Below are positions 52,615 to 61,268 of a stretch of DNA of 64,000 bases, piece after piece. The notes under the pieces are model-generated. The model had not been told where the DNA came from and made no database searches. It saw only the letters and a program-made list of their open reading frames with translations. Source of the stretch: Variovorax sp. dw_308 (GTDB lineage Bacteria; Pseudomonadota; Gammaproteobacteria; Burkholderiales; Burkholderiaceae_C); assembly GCF_019207085.1 (NCBI RefSeq), contig NZ_JAATOM010000014.1:62001-126000 (forward strand), read 5' to 3'. The position numbers and the translations under genes were made by a program. Position 1 is the first letter of the stretch; each line of letters opens with the position of its first letter.

Positions 52615-53934
52615 ATGACTCCACAACATCCAGATCTACAACGACAACCGGCGCAAGCCACGGCCATCGAGAGCCCTCGAACTGCTTCCGATTCAGGCAT
52701 GCCGCGCATGCTGCGTGCGAGTCGGCCGGACCGTGCGGCGCGCGCAGTGCTGCGACTCGTCAACATGGCCCAGCGTGCCGCAAGCGCGGACGGCATGTCG
52801 TTGCGCCGGCAGCGCGAGGTGTGGCGCATCGTGGCGCTGGCCATGGGGCGCAGGCCCCCGGTCTTGCGTGTCATCGAACGCACGATCGACGGGCCGGGCG
52901 GGCCCATCGCTTTGCGCGTCTTCGTGCCGACGCGCGCTCAATCACGACGGCCTGCCTTCCTGTGGTGCCATGGTGGCGGCTTCATCGTCGGTGGCCTGGA
53001 CACCGGCGATTCGATCTGCCGCCATGTCGCACTGGCCGCCGACTGCATCACGATCGCGGTGCGCTATCGCCTTGCGCCCGAGCACGATCTGCGCGCCTGC
53101 CGCGAGGACTTCCTGGCCGCCCTCGAATGGGTCGCAGGCAACGGCGCCGAGTTCGGCATCGACACGACGCGCCTTGCCATCGGCGGCGACTCGGCGGGTG
53201 GCAACATCTCCGCCGCGGTGGCGCAAGAGGCCTTGCGCCGTGGTGGCCCGGCCCTGCGCCTGCAGGTGCTGGCGTACCCGGCCACCGACCTGGTGAAGGA
53301 GTTCCCCTCGCTGGTGGAGAACGCGCACGGGTACTTCCTCACGCTCGATACGATCGAACAGATCAAGCGCCAGTTGGGCAACAGGATCGAAGTGGGCGAC
53401 GATCCCTGGCTGTCTCCCAGCCACAGCCGCGACCTGCGCGGCTTGCCGCCGGCACTCATCGTCAGCGCCGGCTTCGACCCGATCCGCGACGACGGGCTGG
53501 ACTACGGCGAACGGCTTCGCGCCGCGGGCGTGCCCGTGGAACTGCTGCACTACGCGGGCCAGTTCCATGGTTTCCTGAACTTCGACGCGGTGATCGATGC
53601 GAGCCGCGATGCACTGCAGCGCATCGGCGACGCCCTCGCCGCAGCATTCCGTGACGACGCAGCGGTCGACCGCACCGTCGAGATCGCCGACGTGCCAGCG
53701 GCACAGCCATCCGCGCTCACAGGCACGGTGAGCGAAGTGCTGAGCACGACGCGCTTCACATGGATCGCCCTCGAGCGCTACGCCGATACCTTCCTGGGCC
53801 TGTTGGCGCCACGCACAACCCGGGCGACGCGACACATGCTGCGGCCCCTGTTCGCGCCCGCTCGACTGGTGCGCCACACGGTGGCCCGGCGCATCGATCG
53901 CCTCGCGGCGCACCAGACGCACCCGCGACCCTGA
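52615..53934 (+). CDS. Hormone-sensitive-lipase-type esterase with C-terminal extension
   Basis: A 439-residue alpha/beta hydrolase of the HSL family. Motifs: HGGGFIVGG for the oxyanion hole, nucleophile serine in GDSAGG, aspartate in SAGFDPIRDDG, and histidine in GQFHGFLNF. About 70 residues of leader and about 85 residues after the usual end (from about 355, with STTRFTWIALERYADTFLG) go beyond the family core. It heads an operon with an SDR and the PHA synthase genes, so it may release hydroxyacyl units or process esters feeding the polymer. Confidence 0.85.
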   Translation: MTPQHPDLQRQPAQATAIESPRTASDSGMPRMLRASRPDRAARAVLRLVNMAQRAASADGMSLRRQREVWRIVALAMGRRPPVLRVIERTIDGPGGPIALRVFVPTRAQSRRPAFLWCHGGGFIVGGLDTGDSICRHVALAADCITIAVRYRLAPEHDLRACREDFLAALEWVAGNGAEFGIDTTRLAIGGDSAGGNISAAVAQEALRRGGPALRLQVLAYPATDLVKEFPSLVENAHGYFLTLDTIEQIKRQLGNRIEVGDDPWLSPSHSRDLRGLPPALIVSAGFDPIRDDGLDYGERLRAAGVPVELLHYAGQFHGFLNFDAVIDASRDALQRIGDALAAAFRDDAAVDRTVEIADVPAAQPSALTGTVSEVLSTTRFTWIALERYADTFLGLLAPRTTRATRHMLRPLFAPARLVRHTVARRIDRLAAHQTHPRP

Positions 53935-54023
53935 CGACGAAATCCTCACGCGACCCATGCGGGACGCGCCACACCAGCAACAGGCCTGCTGCAGAACGGC
54001 CATCAAAGAAAGCGAGACAAGAT

Positions 54024-54794
54024 ATGGATATGGGCGCAATGCTCAATGGACAGCATGTCCTCGTCACCGGCGCGTCGTCCGGCCTGGGGCAGCACTTTGC
54101 CCGGCTTGCCGCGCGCTGCGGCGCCAGCGTGGTCATCGCCGCACGTCGCAAGGATCGCCTCGACGCATTGGCTGCAGAGCTGGGCGCCCTGGGCGCAACG
54201 CAGGCGACGGCGATCGAGCTGGACGTCGCTTCGGAGGCCTCGGTGGCCAAAGCCTACGCAGAGATGGCCGAGGCAGGCGTGCTGCCGGATGTCGTCGTCA
54301 ACAACGCCGGCATCGCGGCCCACACCGCGGCCATGAAGCAGTCGATGCAAGCGTTCGACGACACGATCGCGACCAACGTGCGCGGCGTGTGGATGGTTTC
54401 CACCGAAGCCGCGCGACGCTGGAAGGCTGCAGGTCGCGGCGGCGTCATCGTCAACATCGCGTCCGTCATGGGCCAGCGCGTACTGCCGGGCACCGCCGCC
54501 TATGCGGCTTCGAAGGCGGCCGTCATCCACATGACGCGTGCCCTGTCGCTCGAATGGGCGCGCTTCGGCATTCGGGTGAACACGCTGGCGCCGGGCTACA
54601 TCGACGCCGGCATCGCCGAAGGCGTGGGACAGACGCCCGAACAGATCGCATTCGTGCAGCGCATACCAATGCAGCGCCTGGGCCAGGCCGAAGACCTCGA
54701 TGGTGCGCTCCTGCTACTGGCCACACCCGCGTCCTCGTGGATGACGGGTGGGCTGATCACCGTCGACGGCGGGCATCTCGCCGCTTCGCTCTGA
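54024..54794 (+). CDS. Short-chain dehydrogenase/reductase
   Basis: A 256-residue SDR with TGASSGLG, NNAG, and the catalytic YAASK. The ending GGLITVDGGHLAASL is typical of FabG-like 3-oxoacyl reductases. Next to a PHA synthase it could supply (R)-3-hydroxyacyl-CoA, as PhaB-type enzymes do, but this is from context only. It lies 89 bases after the esterase and 35 before the small PHA-associated gene. Confidence 0.87.
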   Translation: MDMGAMLNGQHVLVTGASSGLGQHFARLAARCGASVVIAARRKDRLDALAAELGALGATQATAIELDVASEASVAKAYAEMAEAGVLPDVVVNNAGIAAHTAAMKQSMQAFDDTIATNVRGVWMVSTEAARRWKAAGRGGVIVNIASVMGQRVLPGTAAYAASKAAVIHMTRALSLEWARFGIRVNTLAPGYIDAGIAEGVGQTPEQIAFVQRIPMQRLGQAEDLDGALLLLATPASSWMTGGLITVDGGHLAASL

Positions 54795-54829
54795 TCCACG
54801 ACTCACTCCTCACAAGAAAGGTCACCGCC

Positions 54830-55276
54830 ATGGTGAGTTCCAAGATTCCCGATCCCCTCGAAATGTGGCGCAGCGCGCTCACCCGGATGGAGGCGACCGT
54901 CAACGAAATGTTCGCCCGCCAGGTCTCCAGTTCACCGCAGATTGCCAAGGTGCTCGACCGCTCCACCAAGGTCACGCTCGGCCTCCAGCACGTGACCGAC
55001 AAGGCGCATGCGAAGGCACTCGCCCGGCTGGAACTGCCCAGTCGCAGCGAAGTGCAGGCGCTCGCCGCGGCCGTCCAGCGCGTCGAGGACAAGCTCGACC
55101 AGTTGATGCCTGCAACAGCCTCCCGCCCGGCGCGCCCGCCGCGTACGCGCCGCCCTGCGCCGGTTGCAGCCGTTGCGACCCTCGCGCTCGACGGAGTGAA
55201 GCCAGCGCAGGCGCCAAAGACCGCCAATGCCCCGGCGCGCCAACCGGCCGCAGAGCAGCCACGCAAGGGAGCCTGA
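54830..55276 (+). CDS. Small PhaE/phasin-like protein
   Basis: A 148-residue protein. The first ~85 residues are helical (MWRSALTRMEATVNEMFARQ, LQALAAAVQRVEDKLDQLM-like) and resemble the helical regions of PHA synthase subunits and granule proteins. The rest is Pro/Ala/Lys-rich and probably disordered. It is encoded two bases before the PHA synthase, where a PhaE subunit would be expected in class III systems, but it is much shorter than the usual ~350-residue PhaE. It may bind the synthase or the granule surface. Confidence 0.65.
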   Translation: MVSSKIPDPLEMWRSALTRMEATVNEMFARQVSSSPQIAKVLDRSTKVTLGLQHVTDKAHAKALARLELPSRSEVQALAAAVQRVEDKLDQLMPATASRPARPPRTRRPAPVAAVATLALDGVKPAQAPKTANAPARQPAAEQPRKGA

Positions 55277-55278
55277 CG

Positions 55279-56385
55279 ATGGCTGCCCAACAACAGCAAC
55301 AACAACAACGCCAGGCCAAGCCTGCCGATCCGGCGCCGGGCCAGCGCCTGCGCATCGAAGTCGATCGCATGATCCAGCGCAGCCTCAAGGGCCTCGCCTT
55401 CCTGGGCTCGCCCTCGCCAGCGGTCGGCGTGAGCCCGCGCACGCTGCTGCATCGCCGCGGCACGCTCAGCCTCTACCACTACCACGCCACCAGCGCCGAG
55501 ACCTACCGCGTCCCGCTGCTGCTGGTGATGGCCACGAGCAACAAGGCTGCCGTCTTCGACCTGGCCAAGGGCCAGAGCCTGATCCAGTACATGCTGGCGC
55601 GCGGCTACGACATCTATGTGATGGACTGGAACGCGCCCACGCGCGAGGAAAGCCACCTGCGCATCGAGGACTACGTGCTGGACTTCATCCCGGACTGCAT
55701 CCGCCGCGTGCAGCAGGACTGCGGCGAGGACGACGTGACGGTGATCGGCTACTGCATGGGTGGCGTGCTGTCGACGATCTACGCGGCGTTGCATCCGGAC
55801 GGGCCGCTGAAGAACCTGGTGCTCTTCACCACGCCCACCGACTGGCGCAAGACCCAGATGTCGATGTCGATGACCGACAAGAGCCACTTCGACGTGGACC
55901 GTCTGGTCAACTCGCTCGGCCTGATTCCGCCCGAAGCCATCATCACCGCCATGGACCTGCAACGCCCCGCGAGCCGGGTCGTCGGCCAGATCCGGCTGTG
56001 GGACAACATGTGGAACGACGACTACGTCAAGGGCTACCGCATGATGGACCGCTGGGGCGCGGACACCTTGCCCATGGCAGGCGAGTACTTCCGCCAGCTC
56101 ATCAAGGAGTTTGTGTGGAAGAACGGCCTGCACGAAGGCACCCTGCGCATCGGCGGCCAGCCGGTGCTGCTGAAGAACATCAAGGTGCCGCTGCTGCACA
56201 TCATCGCGCAGCACGACCACCTCGTGCCGCCCGCCTGCGCGCAGCCGCTGGCCGCCGCGGTGAGCTCGCAGGACAAGCAGGAAGTCATCCTTCCGGGCGG
56301 CCACGTCAGCCTGGTCGCCGGCCCGAACGCCGTCAAGCGGATGTGGCCCGCACTCGATCAATGGCTTGGAGAAAGATCCGTATGA
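55279..56385 (+). CDS. phaC: Poly(3-hydroxyalkanoate) synthase, short class III/IV-like PhaC
   Basis: A 368-residue polymerase that joins 3-hydroxyacyl-CoA units into polyester. The lipase-like box is GYCMGG with catalytic C159; an aspartate lies in AQHDHLVPP and a histidine in PGGHVSLVAG. Length and the absence of the long N-terminal domain place it with class III/IV synthases, whereas most Burkholderiales carry ~590-residue class I enzymes. The N-terminus has a glutamine run (MAAQQQQQQQRQ). Its stop overlaps the start of the acetyltransferase gene. Confidence 0.88.
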   Translation: MAAQQQQQQQRQAKPADPAPGQRLRIEVDRMIQRSLKGLAFLGSPSPAVGVSPRTLLHRRGTLSLYHYHATSAETYRVPLLLVMATSNKAAVFDLAKGQSLIQYMLARGYDIYVMDWNAPTREESHLRIEDYVLDFIPDCIRRVQQDCGEDDVTVIGYCMGGVLSTIYAALHPDGPLKNLVLFTTPTDWRKTQMSMSMTDKSHFDVDRLVNSLGLIPPEAIITAMDLQRPASRVVGQIRLWDNMWNDDYVKGYRMMDRWGADTLPMAGEYFRQLIKEFVWKNGLHEGTLRIGGQPVLLKNIKVPLLHIIAQHDHLVPPACAQPLAAAVSSQDKQEVILPGGHVSLVAGPNAVKRMWPALDQWLGERSV

Positions 56386-56984
56386 ATACCCCCATTTATT
56401 CGCGCCCGTACCCGCGCACCTTGTCCCTCGGCGCAGCGAGCGTCGAGATCTGCCCGATGACAGCTGCCAACGCCGGCGCGTTCGGCCGGTTCATCCAGGG
56501 CATGCCGGAGCACGACCTGCTGTTCGTGCGCCGCGACATCCGGCACCCCAAGGTGATCGCCGCCTGGATGGACGCCCTCGAACACCGGCGCTTCGTCAGC
56601 CTGGCCGCCTGGGAAGACGATGCAATCGTTGGCTGCGCCGCCATCGTGGTCGACTCGCTGTCGTGGTCCCCGCAGGTGGGCGAATTGCGCCTGCTGGTGG
56701 CGCCGACATGGCGCGGCCGTGGGCTTGGCAGAGCGCTGATCCAGGAGAGCTTTGCCGTGGCGCTCAGCCTCGGCCTGGAGAAGCTCACGGCACAGATGAC
56801 GGTCGACCAGCACGCGGCGATCGCGCTGTTCGAGGAACTCGGCTTTCGCGCCGAGGCCGTGCTGCGCAATCACGTCAAGGACCGGGAAGGCAATGCGCAC
56901 GACATGGCCCTGCTCAGCCACGACGTGGCCGAGGTGCAGGCGCGCATGCACACGTACGGCGTGCAAGAGGCGCTGGACCGCTGA
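56382..56984 (+). CDS. GNAT-family N-acetyltransferase
   Basis: A 200-residue acetyltransferase with the acetyl-CoA-binding motif RGRGLGRAL and the downstream FEELGFRAEAVLRNHV stretch. It is coupled to phaC by a 4-base overlap. Its target is unknown; the link to a PHA synthase is unusual and could mean a role in CoA-ester supply or protein acetylation. Confidence 0.85.
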   Translation: MNTPIYSRPYPRTLSLGAASVEICPMTAANAGAFGRFIQGMPEHDLLFVRRDIRHPKVIAAWMDALEHRRFVSLAAWEDDAIVGCAAIVVDSLSWSPQVGELRLLVAPTWRGRGLGRALIQESFAVALSLGLEKLTAQMTVDQHAAIALFEELGFRAEAVLRNHVKDREGNAHDMALLSHDVAEVQARMHTYGVQEALDR

Positions 56985-56992
56985 TCGCCGCT

Positions 56993-57016
56993 GCAAATCA
57001 CCCGTTCGGACGATGG
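56993..57016 (+). promoter_or_regulatory. AATCACCCGTTCGGACGAT box before the beta-oxidation operon
   Basis: AAATCACCCGTTCGGACGAT is identical to box 1 at 52438 over 18 bases. It lies 105 bases upstream of the CoA transferase start and just after the acetyltransferase stop, suggesting a separate promoter for the operon that follows. Confidence 0.6.
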
Positions 57017-57120
57017 GCCTCGAGGCGATGAGCCGAACAATCAACGCATCGATCGAGGGCCGGGTCCCTGCCCCCGAAACGCGGCCCGTCAAGGCCGTTC
57101 AAATCTGGAAGTCAAAGCGA

Positions 57121-58224
57121 ATGAGTGGTCCTTTAGAAGGCGTCAAGGTGGTCGAGATGGCAGGCATCGGGCCGGGCCCGTTCTGCGCCATGATGCTGGC
57201 CGACATGGGCGCCGACGTGGTGCGCGTGACCCGTCCCGGCGATGCACCCTTCGGTCCCGCCAACTGCGACGTCAACAGCCGCGGCAAGCGCACGCTGGTC
57301 GTCGATCTCAAGTCCGGTGAAGGCGTCGCGCAGGTGCTTGCACTGATCGAGAACGCCGACGTGCTGGTCGAGGGCTTTCGCCCGGGCGTCATGGAGCGGC
57401 TGGGCCTGGGCCCGGAGGTCTGCCTGCAATGCAACCCGCGCCTGGTGTTCGGCCGCATGACCGGCTGGGGCCAGTTCGGCCCGCTGTCGCACGCTGCAGG
57501 CCACGACCTCAACTACATCGCGCTCAGCGGCATGCTGGGCGCCATGGGCCGGCACGGCGAGCCGCCGGCACCGCCGCTCAACCTCGTGGGCGACTACGGC
57601 GGCGGCGCGATGATGCTGGCCTTCGGCATCGCCTGCGCGCTGGTCGAGGCCAGCGCCAGCGGCCAGGGCCAGGTGATCGACGCCGCCATGACCGACGGTA
57701 CCGCGCTGCTGGGCTCGCTGTTCTACGGCATGAGGGGCCACGGCGCCTGGAGCGCGCGGCGCGGCAGCAACTTCCTGGACGGCTCGGCGCACTTCTACGA
57801 CACCTACGAATGCGCCGACGGCAAGTACGTCGCCATCGGTTCGATCGAACCCCAGTTCTATGCGCAACTGCTTGAGGCGCTGGGCCTTGCGGACGACCCT
57901 GCCTTCGCGCGCCAGCAGGACAAGCGGCAGTGGCCGGAGCTGAAGCGCCGCGTCGCGGCGGTGCTCGCCACGCGCACACGCGCCGATTGGGTCGCGCGCA
58001 TGGAAGGCACCGACATCTGCTTTGCGCCCGTGCTCGACATGGACGAGGCGCCCCTGCATCCACACAACGTGGCTCGCCGCACCTTCATCGAGATCGATGG
58101 CGTGACGCAACCCGCGCCGGCGCCGCGCTTCAGCCGCACGGTGCCCGAAGTGCGCCACGCGCCGGGGCAGCCGCACGTCGATCTCGCCGAACTTCTTTCC
58201 CAGTGGCAACCCGAGGCGAGCTGA
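57121..58224 (+). CDS. CaiB/BaiF-family CoA transferase (racemase-like)
   Basis: A 367-residue paralogue of the enzyme at 44004, with VEMAGIGPGPFCAMMLADMGADV, EGFRPGVMERLGLGP and GHDLNYIALSGML. It is the first gene of a seven-gene beta-oxidation operon and may move CoA onto the substrate or act as a 2-methylacyl-CoA racemase. The start at 57121 matches the family N-terminus. Confidence 0.88.
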   Translation: MSGPLEGVKVVEMAGIGPGPFCAMMLADMGADVVRVTRPGDAPFGPANCDVNSRGKRTLVVDLKSGEGVAQVLALIENADVLVEGFRPGVMERLGLGPEVCLQCNPRLVFGRMTGWGQFGPLSHAAGHDLNYIALSGMLGAMGRHGEPPAPPLNLVGDYGGGAMMLAFGIACALVEASASGQGQVIDAAMTDGTALLGSLFYGMRGHGAWSARRGSNFLDGSAHFYDTYECADGKYVAIGSIEPQFYAQLLEALGLADDPAFARQQDKRQWPELKRRVAAVLATRTRADWVARMEGTDICFAPVLDMDEAPLHPHNVARRTFIEIDGVTQPAPAPRFSRTVPEVRHAPGQPHVDLAELLSQWQPEAS

Positions 58225-58288
58225 ACGCGCGCACCGGGCCCGTCGGGTCCATTCATTTCAAGTCCACAGATACAACCAGGAGAACCAC

Positions 58289-59476
58289 ATGACGCAACCA
58301 GTCGTCGTCGCCGGGGTCGGCATGATCCCCTTCAAGAAACCGGGTGCGAGCGCCAGCTACATCGACATGGGAGCCGACGCCACGCGCCAGGCCTTGGCCG
58401 ATGCCGGCATCGGCTACGAGCTGATCCAGCAAGCCTACGTCGGCTATGTCTATGGCGACTCGACCAGCGGCCAGTCGGCGCTGTATGACGTCGGCCTGTC
58501 GGGCATTCCGGTGGTCAACGTGAACAACAACTGCTCCACCGGCTCGTCCGCGCTCTTCCTGGCGCGCCAGGCCGTGGAGAGCGGCATGGTCGATTGCGCG
58601 CTGGCGCTGGGCTTCGAGCAGATGCAGCCCGGCGCGCTGGGCTCGGTGTGGAACGACCGCCCGGCGGCGATGGGCAAGAGCATCGCTGTGACCGAAGCGC
58701 TGGCGGGCGACGTGGCTGGCATGCCGGTCGCGTTGCAGATGTTCGGCGGTGCGGGCCGCGAGCACATGCAGAAGTACGGCACCAAGATGGAGACCTTCGC
58801 GGCCATCCGCGCCAAGGCCAGCCGTCACGCTGCCAACAACCCGCTGGCGCTGTTTCGCAAGGTCGTGTCGGTCGATGACGTGATGAACGACGTGCAGGTG
58901 TGGCCCGGCGTGATGACGCGCCTGATGGCCTGCCCACCCACCTGCGGCGCGGCCGCTGCCGTGGTCGTGTCCGAGCGCTTCGCGAAGAAGCACGGCCTGC
59001 GCACCGACGTCGTGATCCTCGCGCAGTCGATGACCACCGACTTCCCGAGCTCCTTCGAGCCGCAATCGATGATCAAGATGGTCGGCGCCGACATGACTCG
59101 CGCCGCCGCACAGCAGGTCTACGAAAAGGCTGGTGTCGCGCCCGAGGACATCAAGGTCGCCGAACTGCACGACTGCTTCGCCCACAACGAACTGCTGACG
59201 TACGAAGCCCTCGGCTTCTGCCCCGAAGGCGGCGCCGAGCAGTTCATCCTCGACGGCGACAACACCTACGGCGGCCAGGTCGTTACCAACCCCTCGGGCG
59301 GCCTCTTGTCCAAGGGCCATCCGCTGGGCGCCACGGGCCTGGCGCAGTGCTACGAACTCACGCATCAGTTGCGTGGCACAGCAGACCAACGCCAGGTCGC
59401 GAACGCGAACCTCGCACTGGCGCACAACCTCGGCCTCGGCGGCGCCTGCGTGGTGACCCTGTACGGCCGCGCCTGA
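58289..59476 (+). CDS. SCP2-type thiolase (acetyl-CoA acyltransferase)
   Basis: A 395-residue thiolase-fold enzyme of the SCPx/lipid-transfer branch. The nucleophile is C82 in NNNCSTGSSALFLA; AHNELLTYEALG carries the histidine and SKGHPLGATG the second. This branch cleaves branched or steroid side-chain 3-ketoacyl-CoA. The start has AGGAGA upstream. It is followed by two MaoC-type genes. Confidence 0.9.
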   Translation: MTQPVVVAGVGMIPFKKPGASASYIDMGADATRQALADAGIGYELIQQAYVGYVYGDSTSGQSALYDVGLSGIPVVNVNNNCSTGSSALFLARQAVESGMVDCALALGFEQMQPGALGSVWNDRPAAMGKSIAVTEALAGDVAGMPVALQMFGGAGREHMQKYGTKMETFAAIRAKASRHAANNPLALFRKVVSVDDVMNDVQVWPGVMTRLMACPPTCGAAAAVVVSERFAKKHGLRTDVVILAQSMTTDFPSSFEPQSMIKMVGADMTRAAAQQVYEKAGVAPEDIKVAELHDCFAHNELLTYEALGFCPEGGAEQFILDGDNTYGGQVVTNPSGGLLSKGHPLGATGLAQCYELTHQLRGTADQRQVANANLALAHNLGLGGACVVTLYGRA

Positions 59477-59508
59477 TCCTTTTCCCCGATATCCAAGGAG
59501 ACATCCCC

Positions 59509-59952
59509 ATGACAGACAAGAACCTGATCGGCCAGTCGCTCGGCGGCGGCAGTGTCGAGGTCGAGAAAGGCCGCCTGCGCTTCTTCGCCAAGGCCACGGG
59601 CCAGCGCAATTCGGTGTACAGCGACGAATCCGCTGCACGCGATGCCGGCCATCCGACCTTGCCGGTGCCGCCCACCTTCCTGATGTGCCTCAACAGCGAA
59701 GTGCAGGACCTGGAATACACGTTGCGCACGCTGAAGATGGACCTCGGACGCATCCTGCACGCCGAGCAAGCCTTCGAGTACCACCGCATGGCCTACGCCG
59801 GCGACACGCTGAGCTTCGAGACCAAGGTCGCGGACGTCTACGACAAGAAGGGCGGCGCCCTGAGCTTCGTCGTCAACGAGACCCGCGTGACCAACCAGAA
59901 GGGCGAACACGTGGCCGACCTGCGCGGCACGATCGTCCAGCGCAACGGCTGA
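59509..59952 (+). CDS. MaoC-like N-terminal-type hot-dog protein
   Basis: A 147-residue single hot-dog domain of the type that forms the non-catalytic half of heteromeric enoyl-CoA hydratases (PPTFLMCL, LHAEQAFEYHRMAYAGDTL). It lacks the DHNPIHID-type catalytic motif, which sits in the next protein. The start at 59509 has AAGGAG upstream and it ends 15 bases before its partner gene. Confidence 0.85.
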   Translation: MTDKNLIGQSLGGGSVEVEKGRLRFFAKATGQRNSVYSDESAARDAGHPTLPVPPTFLMCLNSEVQDLEYTLRTLKMDLGRILHAEQAFEYHRMAYAGDTLSFETKVADVYDKKGGALSFVVNETRVTNQKGEHVADLRGTIVQRNG

Positions 59953-59967
59953 ACCAGAGGAGACATC

Positions 59968-60387
59968 ATGCAATCCCCCCGCTATCAAGACCTCAACGTC
60001 GGCGACGCGCTGCCGCCGCTCACGCTGCCAGCCATCAACCGCACCACGCTCGCGCTGTATGCCGGTGCATCGGGCGACCACAACCCGATCCACATCGACA
60101 TCGACTTCGCCCGCAAGTCGCGGATGCCCGACGTGTTCGCGCACGGCATGCTGTCGGCCGCCTACGTGGCCAACCTGCTGACCGACTGGGTGCCGCAGGA
60201 GCAGGTGCGCAACCTGTCGATGCGCTTCTCGGGCATCACGCACCTGGGCAACCAGCCGACGCTGACCGGCCGCGTGGCCGAGAAGTTCGAAGCGAACGGC
60301 GAAAAGCGCGTGCGCGTCGAGATGCTGTGCGCCAGCCAGTACGGCGAACCCAAGATCGTCGCCGAAGCCGTGGTCGCCCTGAGCTGA
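59968..60387 (+). CDS. MaoC-like hydratase with catalytic motif
   Basis: A 139-residue hot-dog protein with the catalytic stretch GASGDHNPIHIDIDFA and HGMLSAAYV, typical of (R)-specific enoyl-CoA hydratases. With the preceding non-catalytic hot-dog protein it should form a two-subunit hydratase, as known for the MaoC pairs of steroid and branched-acid degraders. It is followed by an SDR that would oxidise the product. Confidence 0.88.
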   Translation: MQSPRYQDLNVGDALPPLTLPAINRTTLALYAGASGDHNPIHIDIDFARKSRMPDVFAHGMLSAAYVANLLTDWVPQEQVRNLSMRFSGITHLGNQPTLTGRVAEKFEANGEKRVRVEMLCASQYGEPKIVAEAVVALS

Positions 60388-60424
60388 CCCCAACTTTCAC
60401 CCCAACACATCGAGAGAAATACAC

Positions 60425-61252
60425 ATGAGCAAGCTCACCGGAAAAACCGCACTCATCACCGGCTCTGGCCGTGGCATCGGCCGCGCACTGGCCCTCAAGC
60501 TCGCCAGCGAAGGCGCGCGCCTCGTCATCAACGATCTGGACGCAGAGCCAGCAAACGAAGTGGTCGAGACCATTCGTGGCATGGGCGGCGAGGCTGTCGC
60601 CTGCGTCGGCAGCGTCACCGCGCCCGACTTTGCCGATCGCTTCATCAAGACCGCGGTGGACAACTACAAGGGCATCGACATCATCGTCAACAACGCGGGC
60701 TACACCTGGGACAACGTGATCCAGAAGATGACGGACGAGCAGTGGTACGCGATCATGGATTGCCACCTGACTGCGCCATTCCGCATCCTGCGCGCGGCCT
60801 ATCCGGTCATCAGCGCAGCAGCCAAGGCCGAGAAGGCCGAAGGCCGCGAGGTGTTCCGCAAGATCGTGAACGTCTCGTCGGTCGCTGCTGGCGGCAACCC
60901 GGGCCAGAGCAACTATTCGTCGGCCAAGTCCGGCATCCTGGGCCTGACCAAGACGCTGTCCAAGGAATGGGGCCGCCTCAAGGTGAATGTCAATGCGGTC
61001 GCCTTCGGCTTCATCATGACGCGCCTGACCGAAGCCTCGGCCGACGGCAATGCCTCGGTCAAGATCGAAGGCCGCGACATCAAGGTCGGCGTGAACCCGC
61101 AACTGCTCGAAGCCGCCAAGCAAGGCATCCCTGCAGGCCGTCCCGGCACGCCGGACGAAGCAGCAGGCTCCATCTACCTGTTCTGCCAGCCCGAATCCGA
61201 CTACGTGTCGGGCCAGGTGCTGATCTGCGGCGGCGGCCTCGGCAACATCTGA
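60425..61252 (+). CDS. Short-chain dehydrogenase (3-hydroxyacyl-CoA type)
   Basis: A 275-residue SDR with TGSGRGIG, NNAG and the catalytic YSSAK (NYSSAKSGILGLTKTL). A longer segment than usual follows the active site (SADGNASVKIEGRDIKVG), perhaps for a CoA-ester. In this operon it probably oxidises the 3-hydroxyacyl-CoA made by the MaoC pair. Confidence 0.88.
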   Translation: MSKLTGKTALITGSGRGIGRALALKLASEGARLVINDLDAEPANEVVETIRGMGGEAVACVGSVTAPDFADRFIKTAVDNYKGIDIIVNNAGYTWDNVIQKMTDEQWYAIMDCHLTAPFRILRAAYPVISAAAKAEKAEGREVFRKIVNVSSVAAGGNPGQSNYSSAKSGILGLTKTLSKEWGRLKVNVNAVAFGFIMTRLTEASADGNASVKIEGRDIKVGVNPQLLEAAKQGIPAGRPGTPDEAAGSIYLFCQPESDYVSGQVLICGGGLGNI

Positions 61253-61268
61253 CGCGGAGCGCTTCGAC

